DNA of 64,000 bases from Marsupella aquatica (GCA_973895155.1 OZ316893.1:7316001-7380000), one strand, 5' to 3'; positions 11,537 through 23,558 are shown, counted from the stretch's first letter. Program-made: numbers and translations. Notes: generated by a model not told the origin, from the sequence alone.

Positions 11537-13241
11537 AAGAGAAGCAAGAAGGACGAGGTCATCCGACGGCTTAGGGAGATGGAAGCCAAGGTGGAAGACC
11601 TACAGGCGGCCAAGAAAGCCCAAGATGAGCTGTGGATTAAGCGGCATGAGCTAAACATCATGCAAGGACAATTGGATGCCGCTCAGTCTGGCAATCAGAT
11701 TATCAAAGATAAACTAACTCGGACCCAAGGAGAGTTGGTCGACGCTGTCAAGGACAGGGAAAAGTGGAAGCAGGAGCTGAGGGACGTAGAGGAGGCCCAC
11801 ATAATTGCCAACAACCGGGCCATGGCGGAGACTCAGAGAAAGGAGAGGGCGTTGAAAGGAGAGCTCAAGGATATCCGCAGAGCCCTTGAGCAGAAGGAGG
11901 CCGAGTTAGGGAAATCCTATCAAGGGATTATTGCGCTGCAGCAGGAGCTTGCGTCCCTGACGGCCAGCTTCAAGGCCAACCTGCATGAGAAGGACGACCA
12001 GCTCGACCAAACTTATGCCAAGATGAATAAGATGGAGTCTGAGGTCGTAACGGAGCTCGACAAGGAGCCAAGAGCAACCCAGGAGGAGAGGGCTACCTTA
12101 AAATTGGAATTGGAGGAAGCTAGAAAGGAGCTACAGGAGGGACAGAAGGACCTAGAGGAAGCCCAGGAGGAGTTGGAGGAAACCACCAGGAAGATGGAGA
12201 ACTTACAGCGGCGGGCCGACAACCAAACGGAGCGGCTGAAGAAACAGGCCGCAGTATTTAAGTGCTTAGCTTCATCTGGTCCAATTCCAATTGTGGGAAC
12301 TCCGTTACCGGGAGGGGTACTGGCCGAAGGACAAGCCGAGACACACGCCCCGGTGCCGGAGGTAGGTAGCAAGGGGAAGGGACCAGCTACCAAAACAGGG
12401 AAGAAGAAGAAGCGGAAACCTTCTAGGTCTGGGAGTTATACGGCTTACCAAGCCATTGTGACCCAGGAGGTCAACCCGTCACCAACCTCCAGCATGGTCA
12501 CGGCGGTAGATCCACCTGTTGAAGAAGGTGGGGATGGCAAGGCCGAGGCCGGGACAGCTATTGATGAAGCCAATGTACCGGATCCTCCACTAGAACATGA
12601 CGGGGAGGCCGAAGCCGTATCGAAGGCCGTGACCGATGTTGAGGCCGAAGCCAAGGGTGGACCCAGTCAAGCCGATGAAGAGTTGACTCGGTCCGGGGCA
12701 GGTAATCTGTCAGAGGACGGACCGACGGCAGTGGCTACGGGGGAAGCATTGGGGGCGTCCATTGAGGATCCGCCACCGGTGTCGTGACGGTGCAACGGCG
12801 CCGTTCCTTTAAGGAAGGGTGCACGTGGAGGTAGGAGGCGTGAGTGGGCAGGGCGGGCTCAGATCTCCAAGTTTAGGATTAGTGTGACGCCGCCGGTATG
12901 GCGGTTAATGAGTGATTCAATCTAACTGCGCTCGGCACGCGCATTAGGTGGGTCTTAGGCCGCTATTATTAGCATAATGACAGTATTTAGGTAATCATTA
13001 GGGGTAGGACATCATTAGGCAATAAGGGGGACTTCAGGTTCGGGCTGGCGGCGGGTCGCTATTCGCACACCCGGGTTACGAGCGTGGAGGGGCCCCTCCC
13101 TCGGGTCCGTATAACGAACTTAAGGAAGCGGCCATCTGACGCACGCTGACTCAGACCGGCGGAGTGGCCGGTACACCACAAGCGTGAGCGGTTCAACCTA
13201 TGGGCGTCGAGGAGACGTCGGGGATTGACAAGCCCTCAAAG

Positions 13242-13249
13242 TATAAAAG
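13242..13249 (+). promoter_or_regulatory. TATA box of the long-form LTR
   Basis: TATAAAAG in the context AGTATAAAAGGGGAGCC lies about 100 bp upstream of the ORF B ATG, in GC-rich sequence. Transcription would start near 13270-13280. It would serve ORF B and possibly genomic RNA. The short-form LTRs lack this segment. Confidence 0.6.
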
Positions 13250-13349
13250 GGGAGCCAACCCTTTGTAGTGCACCAGTCCATCAGTCCGCGCGCCAGCTTC
13301 AACCCCAGCTCTCTCGTTCTCTCTAGGTCGCCACTACTATCTCCTCTGA

Positions 13350-15992
13350 ATGTCGCACACGATCCTCTCCAGCTCGGCCATTCGATTCTGGACGCAGTTC
13401 CTATCTACCGGAAGGCACTTGGCCGATTCATTGAAACACGCCAACCCGCGCCGATACGAGATCGAACGCGAATATGAGAGAGCCATCCGCCTAGCAGGAC
13501 GACACCACTACGTCCTTAACTTTGACTACCCGTCTCAGAGCGAGCTTTACCGACCAGCTGAGGTATCTGGGTACTTCTTCAACGGAGACAAATATATCGG
13601 GTTCTGGGAAGCATTGCTTCGGCTTCCGGACGAGGTCTTCAATATCCCGGGTACAATCGACCTGCAGCGACATCACTTCGACCACATCCCTGCCCAGGTT
13701 CGGGCTGTCATTAACGGCGAGTCCAGTACCAACCGTTCGACAAGGGCGTCCGCACTCGCTTCGGAGAACTTCTACCAGCACCTACAGAGCTTCATGGGAA
13801 CTCGGCCATCAACCAACATGACCAACTCAGCCGGACCTGTACCCGTACCCGTACCCGTGCCCATGCAACCTCAGCTTCAGCTTCAGCCTCAGCCGCGGCC
13901 TAGCCAAACCCCACCACCTATCACCCAGCCAGCACAGGTACGCTCCGTCATCAATGCTGTGGATCTTAGCGATGACGACGAGGCTACCCCACCCTTGACC
14001 AGGCGGCCCAGAGGAACAAGCGCTCGGGGGGCCGACACTATATCGTCCCCACCCCCTGCTCTGACCCCAGGAGCGGCCCCAGCAGACAACATGGTGACCG
14101 TGGCCGCCCCGGGCCCGTTACCAACCGTAGTGGCACTCCCCAAGCCTGATCGGGAGGATGGGGAAGTATCACCTTCCCCGAGTCAGTCACGGGGAAAGAA
14201 GAGGAAGGAATCCGCCAGTGCATCCGGGTTACCGTTGGCCACGGTAGCCGTAGCCAAGGTAACGATGCATCGCATGGGGGAAAACGTTCACAGCAACATC
14301 CTCCATCCCAAGCATGCGGTGTACCTGAAGACTCAGGGATTTGAGCACCTCGCCTCTCTCCCCTGGAACACTTGCAGGTACTACGGGGAGGACATGACAG
14401 AATTTGTCAAGAATTATGACGACGTACGTCAACAGACTCGGCTGCGGGGAAGGAATATGTCCCTCACAGAAGAACGGCTCAAGATGATCTTCGGGTTACC
14501 CGAAGGTGACCATCGAGTCGAATCACGGGCTCCCGGGGGCAAGGGGGCCAAGTACCAATCTTCAAGTTTTCCCTCAGAGGGATCAGTGGACAACGGGTTC
14601 GTGATGAGGACCTGCCTCATGCCCGAGATAGCTGAGCGGCTGGAGTTCCAGAGGTACGCTCTCCACATGATGGAACCCCGGGGGGAGATCTCCGCCGCCC
14701 AGGTCATCCAGGTCAAGAACTATCGACCTAGGAAATGGGCGTCGTACTTCGCTAAGAAATTCCATGAAGAGATGGAGCGGCGAAGGAAGACGCTGTACAT
14801 TGGCGGGAAAGCATATTTCGCTAGCCACATCGAAATCATTCTTGAGTGGTATGCCCGGTTTGATCGACGAACCCTTCCCCGCATCAACGTTACAAAGCTG
14901 GTCCCAGCTAGGTGGGTTTTTCCGGCATTGGAGAGACGGCCCCAACCCGAGGCCCGAAGTCCAGTGGACACGCCAGCTTCACCCACCCCACCTCCACAAA
15001 TAGCTGTAATCGTAACCGAGGAGGCGCCGGAGGGGTCGGTCGTCGCAACCGTTGATGCGACCCAACTAGCCGGGCTAAGTACAGAAGTTGGTACGACAGA
15101 GGTCTTACCCGAACCCGGGTCTCCCAAGGACCCGCCGGTGGCAATTCCGGAGAACCGGACATCGCTGCAGGAGGACACTCGAGCCCCTTCCAACGTTATG
15201 TCCCCAGGGCTGGACGTCACTGCCCCGGCCCCTGCGCGTGTTGATGTCTGCCCGTGTCCAAATCCGGACAAGCACAACTTGGACCACCCGGAACTCTTCG
15301 TACAGGGTACGTTTCTGAACGGGCTTCTGGGAGATTTCTCTCATCAAATTTCCCGGGATACCGGGGAGTTCATGGCCCGGAAGGTAGCTTGTTTCTTCAA
15401 TCAGGAGTTGGTTGCCGCCGTAAAGGCAGGTCGGGCCCAGTCGGAGGCCCTTCAGAGGATAGAGCGGTACCGGGTGGAGTCCGTGTACCTAAAGAACGAA
15501 GTGGCGGCTCAAGAGGCTGAGCTTCTGCAACTACGACCCAAGGTTGCAGCCGCCGATGAGTTGTTAGCAAAGGCGTACGCTCTTACCGCCCTAGCCGAAC
15601 AGGCCAAAGCTGGGAACGAGGCCGAGATTACACGACTCCGGAACCAGATTGACAGTTTGAAGAAACAAGCTGTCACCTGGCAGAAAGACCTGGAGGAGGC
15701 CGAGGAGCGAGCCCAGCGGGACGCGACGGAGATAGCCACGCTGCAGGCCGAGATGGCGCGGCTCCAAACCGAGGCCGAGAAGCAGGACCAGCTGGCGAGT
15801 AAACTGACGAGCGACGCCCAGCAGCTGGAGGAGGCATGTCAGGAGGCAGCAGAGGAGACGGACGCGGCGAGGCGAGAGAACGAATCTCTGCTGGACCAGG
15901 TCCAGCTCCTCAAAGCGGACAATGACAGGCTTCGAAGGCAGCGGGATGGCCGTTCCCATTCGGGCGGCTCTGGCAAGCGTGCCAGGCATTAG
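13350..15992 (+). CDS. ORF B: LTR-encoded PMD-like/coiled-coil protein
   Basis: Intact 880-codon frame starting at an ATG about 100 bp after the TATA box. N-terminal globular region (residues about 1-130), a Pro-rich linker with repeated PVPVPVP (about 155-300) and a basic patch (GKKRKES, about 290). A second globular region (about 310-540) contains MSLTEERLKMIFGLPEGD, which resembles the corresponding LTPKVIAEVFGLPIGN of ORF A and the plant-mobile-domain/gypsy-type transposon-protein pattern. Then another Pro-rich linker, a Cys-containing CPCPNPDKH segment (about 635) and a long coiled coil (about 690-875). No protease, RT or transposase signature. An intact frame in an otherwise decayed element suggests recent function or chance survival. 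Function unknown. Confidence 0.7.
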   Translation: MSHTILSSSAIRFWTQFLSTGRHLADSLKHANPRRYEIEREYERAIRLAGRHHYVLNFDYPSQSELYRPAEVSGYFFNGDKYIGFWEALLRLPDEVFNIPGTIDLQRHHFDHIPAQVRAVINGESSTNRSTRASALASENFYQHLQSFMGTRPSTNMTNSAGPVPVPVPVPMQPQLQLQPQPRPSQTPPPITQPAQVRSVINAVDLSDDDEATPPLTRRPRGTSARGADTISSPPPALTPGAAPADNMVTVAAPGPLPTVVALPKPDREDGEVSPSPSQSRGKKRKESASASGLPLATVAVAKVTMHRMGENVHSNILHPKHAVYLKTQGFEHLASLPWNTCRYYGEDMTEFVKNYDDVRQQTRLRGRNMSLTEERLKMIFGLPEGDHRVESRAPGGKGAKYQSSSFPSEGSVDNGFVMRTCLMPEIAERLEFQRYALHMMEPRGEISAAQVIQVKNYRPRKWASYFAKKFHEEMERRRKTLYIGGKAYFASHIEIILEWYARFDRRTLPRINVTKLVPARWVFPALERRPQPEARSPVDTPASPTPPPQIAVIVTEEAPEGSVVATVDATQLAGLSTEVGTTEVLPEPGSPKDPPVAIPENRTSLQEDTRAPSNVMSPGLDVTAPAPARVDVCPCPNPDKHNLDHPELFVQGTFLNGLLGDFSHQISRDTGEFMARKVACFFNQELVAAVKAGRAQSEALQRIERYRVESVYLKNEVAAQEAELLQLRPKVAAADELLAKAYALTALAEQAKAGNEAEITRLRNQIDSLKKQAVTWQKDLEEAEERAQRDATEIATLQAEMARLQTEAEKQDQLASKLTSDAQQLEEACQEAAEETDAARRENESLLDQVQLLKADNDRLRRQRDGRSHSGGSGKRARH

Positions 15993-17922
15993 CGGCAGAG
16001 TAGGAATAGATTAGGATTAGGATTGGCTTAGTCAGGCTCTTGGGACAGGCACCTGCCTTAGGTACAGCAGCGCTGCCCTGCTGTCCAGCCTGCGTAGATT
16101 AGGATCTTCTAATAAGACACAGCCGTTTTCCGGCCTGACTGTCAGCTTAGTTAGGACCTTGGTCAGCGGATCTTCAGCGGGAGGACGCCCCGTTCCTCGG
16201 CTCTTAGTATTTAGTGCACCCCTCGATAGAGGCAAGGGGGGGGGGTTTTTAGTTTCAGAGTCGGACATCCGCGGGACATGCGGGGAGTCCCGACCTCTGG
16301 GAATGACAGAGTACCAAGGGGAGGGGGTAGGACTAAGCTCGCCGGGCGAGTGCGGAGCCAGGCTCCGTTGTAGTGTGCACCCTTGGCCTTGAACCTGTGC
16401 ATTCCAGGGCTGTCGTGTCAACTAAGTGTACGCATATGTTCCCTTTGTAGTAAAATCCTTTCCCATCATTTTTCCTTCGTGTAAATCGAGATTGTATGCA
16501 TGTGTGCGCATATGTGTGTGGGTTTCTCGTATATGGGTGGCAGCGCCGGGCCGAACGCACTACCCGAGATGTGCACAGGGTGCAGCCTGCGGGTAAGTGG
16601 TTGCGAGCACGGGTTGAGGACCTGTATCATCGAATCCGGATCGAAGGCGGACAGCACGAAGGCTTAGAAGCCCTTAAGCCGGGGTCGATCCTGCTATCGA
16701 CTAAGGTACGTTCCGGTGGCGGAACACAAACCATACCTAGGAGGTGTCCGTATTTAGTAGTATGCGCACTTAGCGCTAGTTTACGAGAATAAGGTGCATT
16801 ACGTGCTTCCCTTCCTGCCCGAACCCTCAGATTTATGAGGGATGTGCCCGTCTAAGCTGAAGTCTGAGTTAAGGCCGAAGCCTACGACGTGACAATTAGG
16901 ACCAAGACCAAGAGACGACCCTGACACTTAGATTAGTGGGATGGCGGATCCACTGGTAGGAGCAACACTTGTGCTCCTGCCTCGTTGTATAGTTAGGTAG
17001 ATTACAGGTAGGATAGATTAAGCTTACGCAACGAAGTTCTGGACAGATTCGCTGCCAGGATAAATACCTGGGCAGCGGGGAGTCCAGGGTCTCTTCTTTA
17101 GCAAGTTTTTAGTTGCACCAGCAGGGCTGGGATCAAGTAGTAAGAGAAGCTCTCGGTTAGTTATACAGTGACCCTTGTGTATATTCATGTTTCCTCATGC
17201 CTAAGAACTGAATAGAGTTGGCCTCATGGCTTAGTTCGCAGAGCTTTGTATGAGATGTACTGTTTGTATGGCAAGTGCATGGTATAACTCAGTCAGAAGG
17301 GGTCATTTTGCTATTTGTGTGTCACATTAACGTGTGTGAAGAGTGCCCACATCAATGAAGGGAAGTAGCAAGGGAGTGAGAGTTGGATGTGTCAAGCTGA
17401 GAGAGGTCTTAGCGACTTAACCAAGCCAATTGGGGATCATTCCGGCGGTGGAATCCAAACATACTTAATGGAAGACCAGGAGAGGAATACAAGGGAAGGT
17501 CTAGAATAGGCCGGCTAAGCATCTCATGACCCGATGAAGGATCTATCCAGTATATGTGTGTAAAATGTTAATAGTAGTAGAAGGAGAGTTAGCAGCGTCC
17601 CATGCCGCTACGCCGCGGAAACGGCCTCGCCGAGGACAAAACCTGCAGGAATCGGCTTGAGCAAGGGTGTTTTCTTGGGTTTGGAGAGCCATGGAACGCA
17701 CCACACACAATAGTCGTTGCAAAGAATGTGAACTGCTTGACAATGTGCTAATCAATCAATCCATCGTTTGGAGATTGGTTTGTTGAATCTGAGAGGTTCA
17801 GCGTTTTCCAGAACTGTTTGAGAGGTGGGCTTTCTGTACAATCTGTTTGTTGTGTTGTTGCCTCTTTTGTCTCTGTTTTTTATGGTGTTCGTGGGTTTTT
17901 GCCTTTTTCTGAATCATTTCTC

Positions 17923-18485
17923 TTTTTTTTTAAACCAAATTTTACTCCACGTGAACCCCACGGACGGGGAAACAAGTAGGCCCAGGGGCATCATAAAGCC
18001 CATGAAGGGGTGAAAAAGTACATAGAGGTTCACATTCAGAACCAGGAAAGAGCCACAGCTCAAAGTAGCGTGGGCAGAAGCAAGTAAAGCAAAACTAAAA
18101 GGAAGGAGAGATGCTCCTTTCCATGTAAAGACCGATATACTAATAAAGTCAGCAGCATCCACTTATAGAACAAACTAAGATAGCATCCCTCAGCACCAAA
18201 AAAACAGCGTGCAGCACACTGCTAATGCACAGAGCGCAAGTGCTCAGAAAGCTAATGTGACCCTGACATCATTCCTCAGAATCCTGGTCCTTTCCCCTTC
18301 TAACAAGGCAGTGGCCCCAATTAGACACGACCGCTTCCGGTTAGAGCTGGAGGAAGTTGCCACTGCAGACAAGTGATCCAAGGCCCCCGAAATGATAGAG
18401 ATCGTGTCAAAAACTCGTTTCTTTGTCAATTTATCAAAGGTTTGCTCATTCCTAGCCAACCAGATGCTCCAAAGGAATCATTTCT
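17923..18485 (-). mobile_element. 3' end of a LINE, minus strand
   Basis: On the minus strand 18478-18244 encodes FLWSIWLARNEQTF followed by about 60 codons. This matches the end of plant LINE reverse-transcriptase ORFs (zinc-binding/RNase region with W.iWlaRNe.F). About 310 bp of 3' UTR follow, ending in a poly(A) run (poly-T on the plus strand, 17923-17931). The frame has a stop immediately upstream, so it is a 5'-truncated dead copy. No target duplication was confirmed. Confidence 0.6.
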
Positions 18486-20096
18486 CTTGGCTTCATGAAC
18501 TTTGAAATTCCAATGCATATGCCTATTAGGCTGACGTGCAAATGCCCATTTGCTAATTGGAGGTTTCATTTATCAGTAGCCTACTTTATGGTGTGCAAAA
18601 AGGGCTAAGATAACTCTGATTTTCACATGTTCACCCCGGCCTTAGATATGTAGTTTTCCCAATCAAAGGATTGTTAGACGATCCAGTAGATATCTTGTTT
18701 TTGTGAGACAACTTTTTCAATATGCCCACTCATCTTTTGTATCATTGCCAAATACTCAACATAACGGACATTTGATTCTCTCTGTGGAGATGGATTTCTA
18801 TTGTTTCCTGCTCATCTATCCCTTTTGCTGCTACGGAGTTCATTAATGTAGTACTTGATTGCTCCTTATCTCTCCTTTGATGGTAGTATGCTTAGAACTA
18901 GATTTGTTTATCAACTCACGCAGGCACAATTCATCACCGGCCGTTTAGGACTTTTCAAGCTCACACTCGACTTGGATTTTGGGCCCAACTAGGATAATTT
19001 CTGGTTGAATTCACTTGTTGATGATTAATTCGATGCAGTTTGTGTCCACATTTGCTTTGATGTAATTTTTCAACATCAATGATTGTTCTTCCCTGGTCAA
19101 CTCCCGACATTGTGCCTTTTATGCTTTGTCCAACACTTATGGGGCCCGACTTTTAGAGATGGGTCCTTGTGCCATTGATCATCTTGTATGTGGAGTAAGA
19201 ATGAAGTTATTTTGAGCCGTGTCCAGTGTCTACCACGATGCTCTGCTTTGATTCACAGGGATAAGAGATCAGTCAAACGGAGGTAGATGGTCTAAGCCCA
19301 TCACTATCTTGCTACCCTAGCACGACTACTGCATCCCTCGGTAGTTTGGAATGCCTTCAAGGTCAAGGACTAGAATGAGGATGAAATTGGTGGCAAGCGA
19401 GAGGAAGCAAGTTGACTGCAAAGCTCAAGCCGTAGAGACATCGTCACAGCAAGAGCTTGAGACTGTGCCATTAGGACAGACTGATGTGCAAGTGCCTAAG
19501 CTTGGAGTGGAGGCTTGGTCTTGGGGAGATGTTTTTTTTGTGGCATGAAGGCGGCTGGGATGGTGAGTGCCTCGTTGCTCTACTTCTTTGCCCTGATCAC
19601 TAGCTTCTGGACAGTTGGACTTCAAAAACAAGTAAATACTGAGAAGAAGGTTTTATCCGATTACATAGTAGTTTCTCCTGGCTATATTTATGTTTCCATC
19701 CTTCCCCTAACATGCCTCATTCTATTTGAAATGCAAATGAATAATTAATTTTAAGTATGTTGTTTAATCTAGAATTTGGATAGGTTTGATCCCATGAAAC
19801 TCAGCCAGGTTCCTTGCTCCCATCTATTTTTTCTTTCATTATGTTGATTCAGTCTATTGTTTTTGGAATAATTTCTTCTTTTAACATGGTATTGCTTTCA
19901 TAGCAGGAGAGGCAGTGTCGGGTAGCTCGGGCACAAAATCCATTTGAAGGAGTTAGGAGGAAACATCCTCACTTGGCTACATGCAGTTTATCTTCAAGAT
20001 CATTCTGGGTAGTTGACTCAGAGACCTGAGACTGAAGCTCTGATTGTATTGCATCAATGGCAAATTGCTGTAATACTCCACGACAAGGGGAGTCAA
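18486..20096. other. No gene recognised
   Basis: 1.6 kb without a convincing coding frame. The short plus-strand frames (19351-19548, 19515-19748) have no recognisable motif. This may be the 5' region or introns of the transposase-like pseudogene that follows. Confidence 0.4.
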
Positions 20097-23000
20097 CTAG
20101 ACGAAGAATAGCCCGAGATGAAGAGAAGAAAAGGCTCCAAAGAGAATGACAGAGGAAATGCAGAATTGCAAAACGAGATAGGTTCAAGAAAATTCAGGCA
20201 ATTAGAGGGGAATCTTGCATCCAATTCTATGGAGACATGCAAAGGTCTACTTCTCGGCTAGCTGGTCATATTGCTCCACTTTTGCATGACTTGACTTGCC
20301 ACAAGGGTGTTGAGTATCAACGCATGACCATGGAGAAAGTCTTGCAAGCTCCAGCTTTGAAGAGTGTTTTGCCAGACACTATTGTCCATTCCAAAAGGTA
20401 CAAGGCAGCTTATGAAATATGTAAGAGTGTGAAACAAGGATGGCAAGGGGTAAAAGGGGCTCATCCCATTGATGATCTACGTGTAAGAAATGTCATCACC
20501 TCCATGCTTGTATCAGACTGCACACAAAACTTCAATGCTACTGGAGCTTTGATTGGTGCTAAAGCTCGAGCTTTAAGATTGGGCTATGCTAGAAGAAAAT
20601 GCATCGAGGATGGATCTCTTACAGAGTGGGCTGTTGGTTCCAAGGCAAAGAGGATAGATGCTCTCTCTGCCGAGATTCAATTCTTAGTAACAGAGTGGTG
20701 GACATCTCAAACTCGGGTTAGCCCAAGATCAGACAACATTGTAAGGCACCGTGATAACCAAAGTTCTCCATGGGTGAAACACGCTGCTCATTATCTTTTG
20801 GAAGCACAGGTAAACTCATCCATTACTTGATTTTGTGGACTGAGTCATTTCCTTCCTTCAACTTCAGTGAATGATTCATGACTGAAGGTCATTTGTTGGG
20901 TCCTTGAAATTGAATAATGTGTGCTTCATTTAAATATGTGAATCTTGTATCCTTGCCGTGAAGGTCATGAATCCTTAATTGGAATTCAACTTGTGTCTTG
21001 AAGGTTGAGCCTATTTTCTCTAAATCCTGTATCCTTCTAAGTCGAGTCTTGTTTTCTTTGATTCCTGTCTTAAAGTACTATCTTGTATCCTGTGTCCTTT
21101 ATGTAGTGTCTTGACATTTCCTTGCATCATGTGTCCTTCAATTAGAGTCTTGCATGTTTCTTTGAATCCTGTCTCCTTATATAGGGCTGAGTCTTGTTTC
21201 CTTGAATCCTGTGTCATTAATGTACATAGAATCTTGTTTCCTTGCATCTTTTGTCCTTAAACTTGAGTCTTGCATGTTCCTTGAATCATGTGTCCTTAGG
21301 GGTTGAGTCTTGTTTCCTTAAATCCTGTGCCCTTAATGTAATGTCTTGTGTCCTTTCTTCCTGCATCCTTACATTTGAGTCTTGTTTCCATAAATTTGAG
21401 TCCATAAATTCCATAAATCAAGTGCCCTTTACATTCCATTTCATTGTTATAGAGCCTATAGATTGGTATGTACTTCTAAGCTGTTGTATCTAACTCCAAT
21501 TATTCTAGAACATTGACCGTATGGTGATGAGGTTTTGATTAGTAAAGAACATTGAAGAAGATTTGTTGTGCTTGCAGAACTCAACAATTATGGCCCGTTT
21601 CATGTGCAGTTGTATTTCTACACGAGGTTTATGTCAGCCAACCCTGTTGTGAAGATTGGTTACATATCATTTCACAAGTTAAAGCCATGGTTTGTAAAAC
21701 GCTTGAAAAACTTTGATAGTTGTTGCTGCAAATATTGCACTGAGATTTGACAGCTGAAAGATGGGTTGAATAATTTGCGGGTCTCAGATTTACACAAGAA
21801 TTGTATGTGTGCCTGCTCACAGATATGTAGACCTGTAGACCTTGTACAATCAGGGAATCAGGATGATTGCTTGGCAAATCTAATGGCTGTAAAAGGTGTT
21901 ACAGAGTTGTGGCAGTCTGTGGTTTGCCCCCTCAAGGAGAATGCCATATGGCATGATCTAGCTTGTATAAAAGGTCAGTGTAGAAGCTGTGGCTTCAAGC
22001 TTCTGAAATTTTTCCCCCACGAACGAGATGAAGCAAATAGTATTGTGGTACCTTGGCGTCATTTTGAAGACGTTGATGCTGGTAGTACGCAAGCAGGTGA
22101 TCCCAAAAAGGTTATCCGTTTAGTTCATAAGGAAACTAACCCAAGTACCTTTGTAGGATATTTGAAACCAAAGTTAGAACAGTTCCTTCTACACAATTTC
22201 ACTGCACGATGGCAACATGAAATGTATAAGGATTGATTAGCCAGACAAAAGCCTGACACTCTTGTCTCAGTGATAGACTTTGCAGAGAATTATAGTTTTC
22301 AGGAACAGAATGAGATACAAACGATGCATTGGTTCAATTTTCAGATTAATATACTTGTTCATATAACCTGGAAGCCAAACTCTGATTATGATCCGGATAA
22401 TGTGAAGTCACGGAGTCATATAGCTACATATCACTACTATATATCAGATGACAAAAAGCATGATAGTCTTTTTGTCCAACACTGTTTTGAGCTTCACTGG
22501 AATTGGTTGTAGTTAACAGATCCACCTCTACCCGTAGAGCATATTGTATTTAGCGATGGCTGTAGTGGGCAATTTAAGTGTGCTCGTGCTTGGTACCATG
22601 TAGCTAGATACCAAGAGAAGACAAAATGCCCTGAATTACCAATTGGTTGTGTAATGGGGTGGCATCTGGGCATGGCAAGGGTACTTGGGATGGAGCAGGG
22701 GCACATTTGAAGAACTTCCTCCGATCAGAGCAAGTCAAATCCAGCAGCCAAAAATTGCACAATGCAGCTGATGTTGTCGAGTTTTGCAATAAACACATGA
22801 GTATGCCACATGCTGCATACGAGAGGGCAAAAATGGAGGTCAGACAATATTTTCACTTGGTTGGCTTGGGAGACGTGAATCGCACGGTTGGCTGGGATTG
22901 CAAAACTGTGGATGGAAGTCGAAGCAAACACTCAATTCAAAGTGTAAGTCATGTGAATCCGACCCTTCTTCGAGTGAGAGAGTTCTCATGCTTCTGTGAT

Positions 23001-23558
23001 TACTGTGTGGATGGAGGAGATGGGCCCTGCACTAATGCAACCCATGTGAAGAAGTATGACCTAGTTACATTGGAGCCGTGCATCTCAATTGAGCGTAGTG
23101 ATGAATCTGATGGTTTTGAAGATGATTATGAGCAACGAATATCTACTGATGGAGAGATGTTGGCCTCTACCTTAGCAGAGGGTGATCACTTTGCAGTACT
23201 TGCAGAATCAGGTAGCGAGAACGGGGCTCAATTTTGGATATTGTTATGTACTGAACGTGTTCACATGGTTGAAGAAGAAAGCAAAGTAGATGTGTATGGG
23301 CAGACTGTCACAAGAGGAGAACAAATAGTGGTAGGCAAGTATTATAAGCAGCAAGGTAGCAGTCCGTATTCTTATGTGCTTTGTAGTGAAGGCGGAGCTT
23401 ATATTTACTCACATCTAGTTTGGGCTGTAAAATTTCCAATGTTGCAAGCTGCACTGTATAGACAACGAGGAAATATTACAGTGTACAAACTTGATAACAC
23501 AACTCATGCTAGGCTTGATTCAGTCATACAAGAGCATCTTGAAGATGTAGAGGAATAA
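20097..23558 (+). pseudogene. Decayed transposase-like gene (DFAENY / SDGCSGQFK family)
   Basis: First exon-like block 20097-20809 (basic RKCRIAKRDRFKKIQ, then 20237-20809), ending at a CAG/GTAAAC donor; a repeat-filled intron; an acceptor TTGCAG at 21577; then 21577 to about 22650 in one frame and 22647-23558 in another. Motifs: Cys-rich CCCKYC, DFAENYSFQEQNEIQ (22276), ISDDKKHDSLFVQH, VFSDGCSGQFKCARAW (22545) and SGHGKGTWDGAGAHLK (22668). Spacing of the conserved Asp residues suggests an RNase H-like DDE transposase, a family also seen as uncharacterised repeats in other eukaryotes; the placement is inference. In-frame stops lie at 20148, 21748, 22234 and 22510, plus a frameshift near 22640. 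The last 303 codons are open and may encode an accessory C-terminal domain. Confidence 0.6.
20930..21400 (+). repeat. Imperfect minisatellite in an intron-like region
   Basis: Degenerate units like GAGTCTTGTTTCCTTGAATC followed by CTGTGTCCTTAATGTA recur about eight to ten times with period roughly 35-60 bp, strongly T/C-rich on the plus strand. They lie between the donor at 20809 and acceptor at 21577 of the transposase-like pseudogene. Confidence 0.65.

Larger units (their letters stand above)
6563..12787 (+). pseudogene. ORF A, degraded copy 1
   Basis: It matches the intact ORF A (44694-48293) throughout: EPGPRPEVR start at 6563, NQAAHFWGCLF, KRTRS basic patch, KDFYLTPRVIAEVFGLP in the globular region (about 7780), coiled coil 11528-12260 and the Ala/Glu-rich tail. 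It is broken by TAG at 7175-7177, the MITE at 7492-7694, frame loss after 8175, the 2.2-kb insertion at 8731-10965 and a 19-bp triplication at 11484-11536. The last segment, 11528-12787, is open to the family's usual stop. Not expected to give a full protein. Confidence 0.8.
6438..17705 (+). mobile_element. LTR retrotransposon copy 1: internal end plus long-form 3' LTR
   Basis: Sequence from about 6438 (TGTGATGCCTAG...) matches the last part of the internal region of the plus-strand element before its 3' LTR (about 55434-55486). What follows matches that LTR in order, ending at the same GCACCACA terminus (17705). The rest of the internal region is absent, so this is a truncated element retaining its 3' LTR. 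Compared with the 44-60 kb copy, this LTR has about 4 kb more sequence (about 12885-16890, with ORF B and a TATA box), a MITE and a TG...CA insertion. Many base differences from the other copies show that it is much older. Confidence 0.75.
6498..17705 (+). repeat. Long-form LTR (about 8.8 kb without insertions)
   Basis: It starts TGTACCC and ends GCACCACA. Inside, in order: ORF A (broken) 6563-12787, promoter and TATA 13242, ORF B 13350-15992, and about 1.7 kb of non-coding U5-like sequence (15993-17705) that matches the last part of the short-form LTRs. Insertions of 203 bp and 2,235 bp account for the 11.2-kb present length. Assignment as LTR rests on homology to the direct repeats flanking gag-pol at 44.6-60.1 kb. 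Confidence 0.65.
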
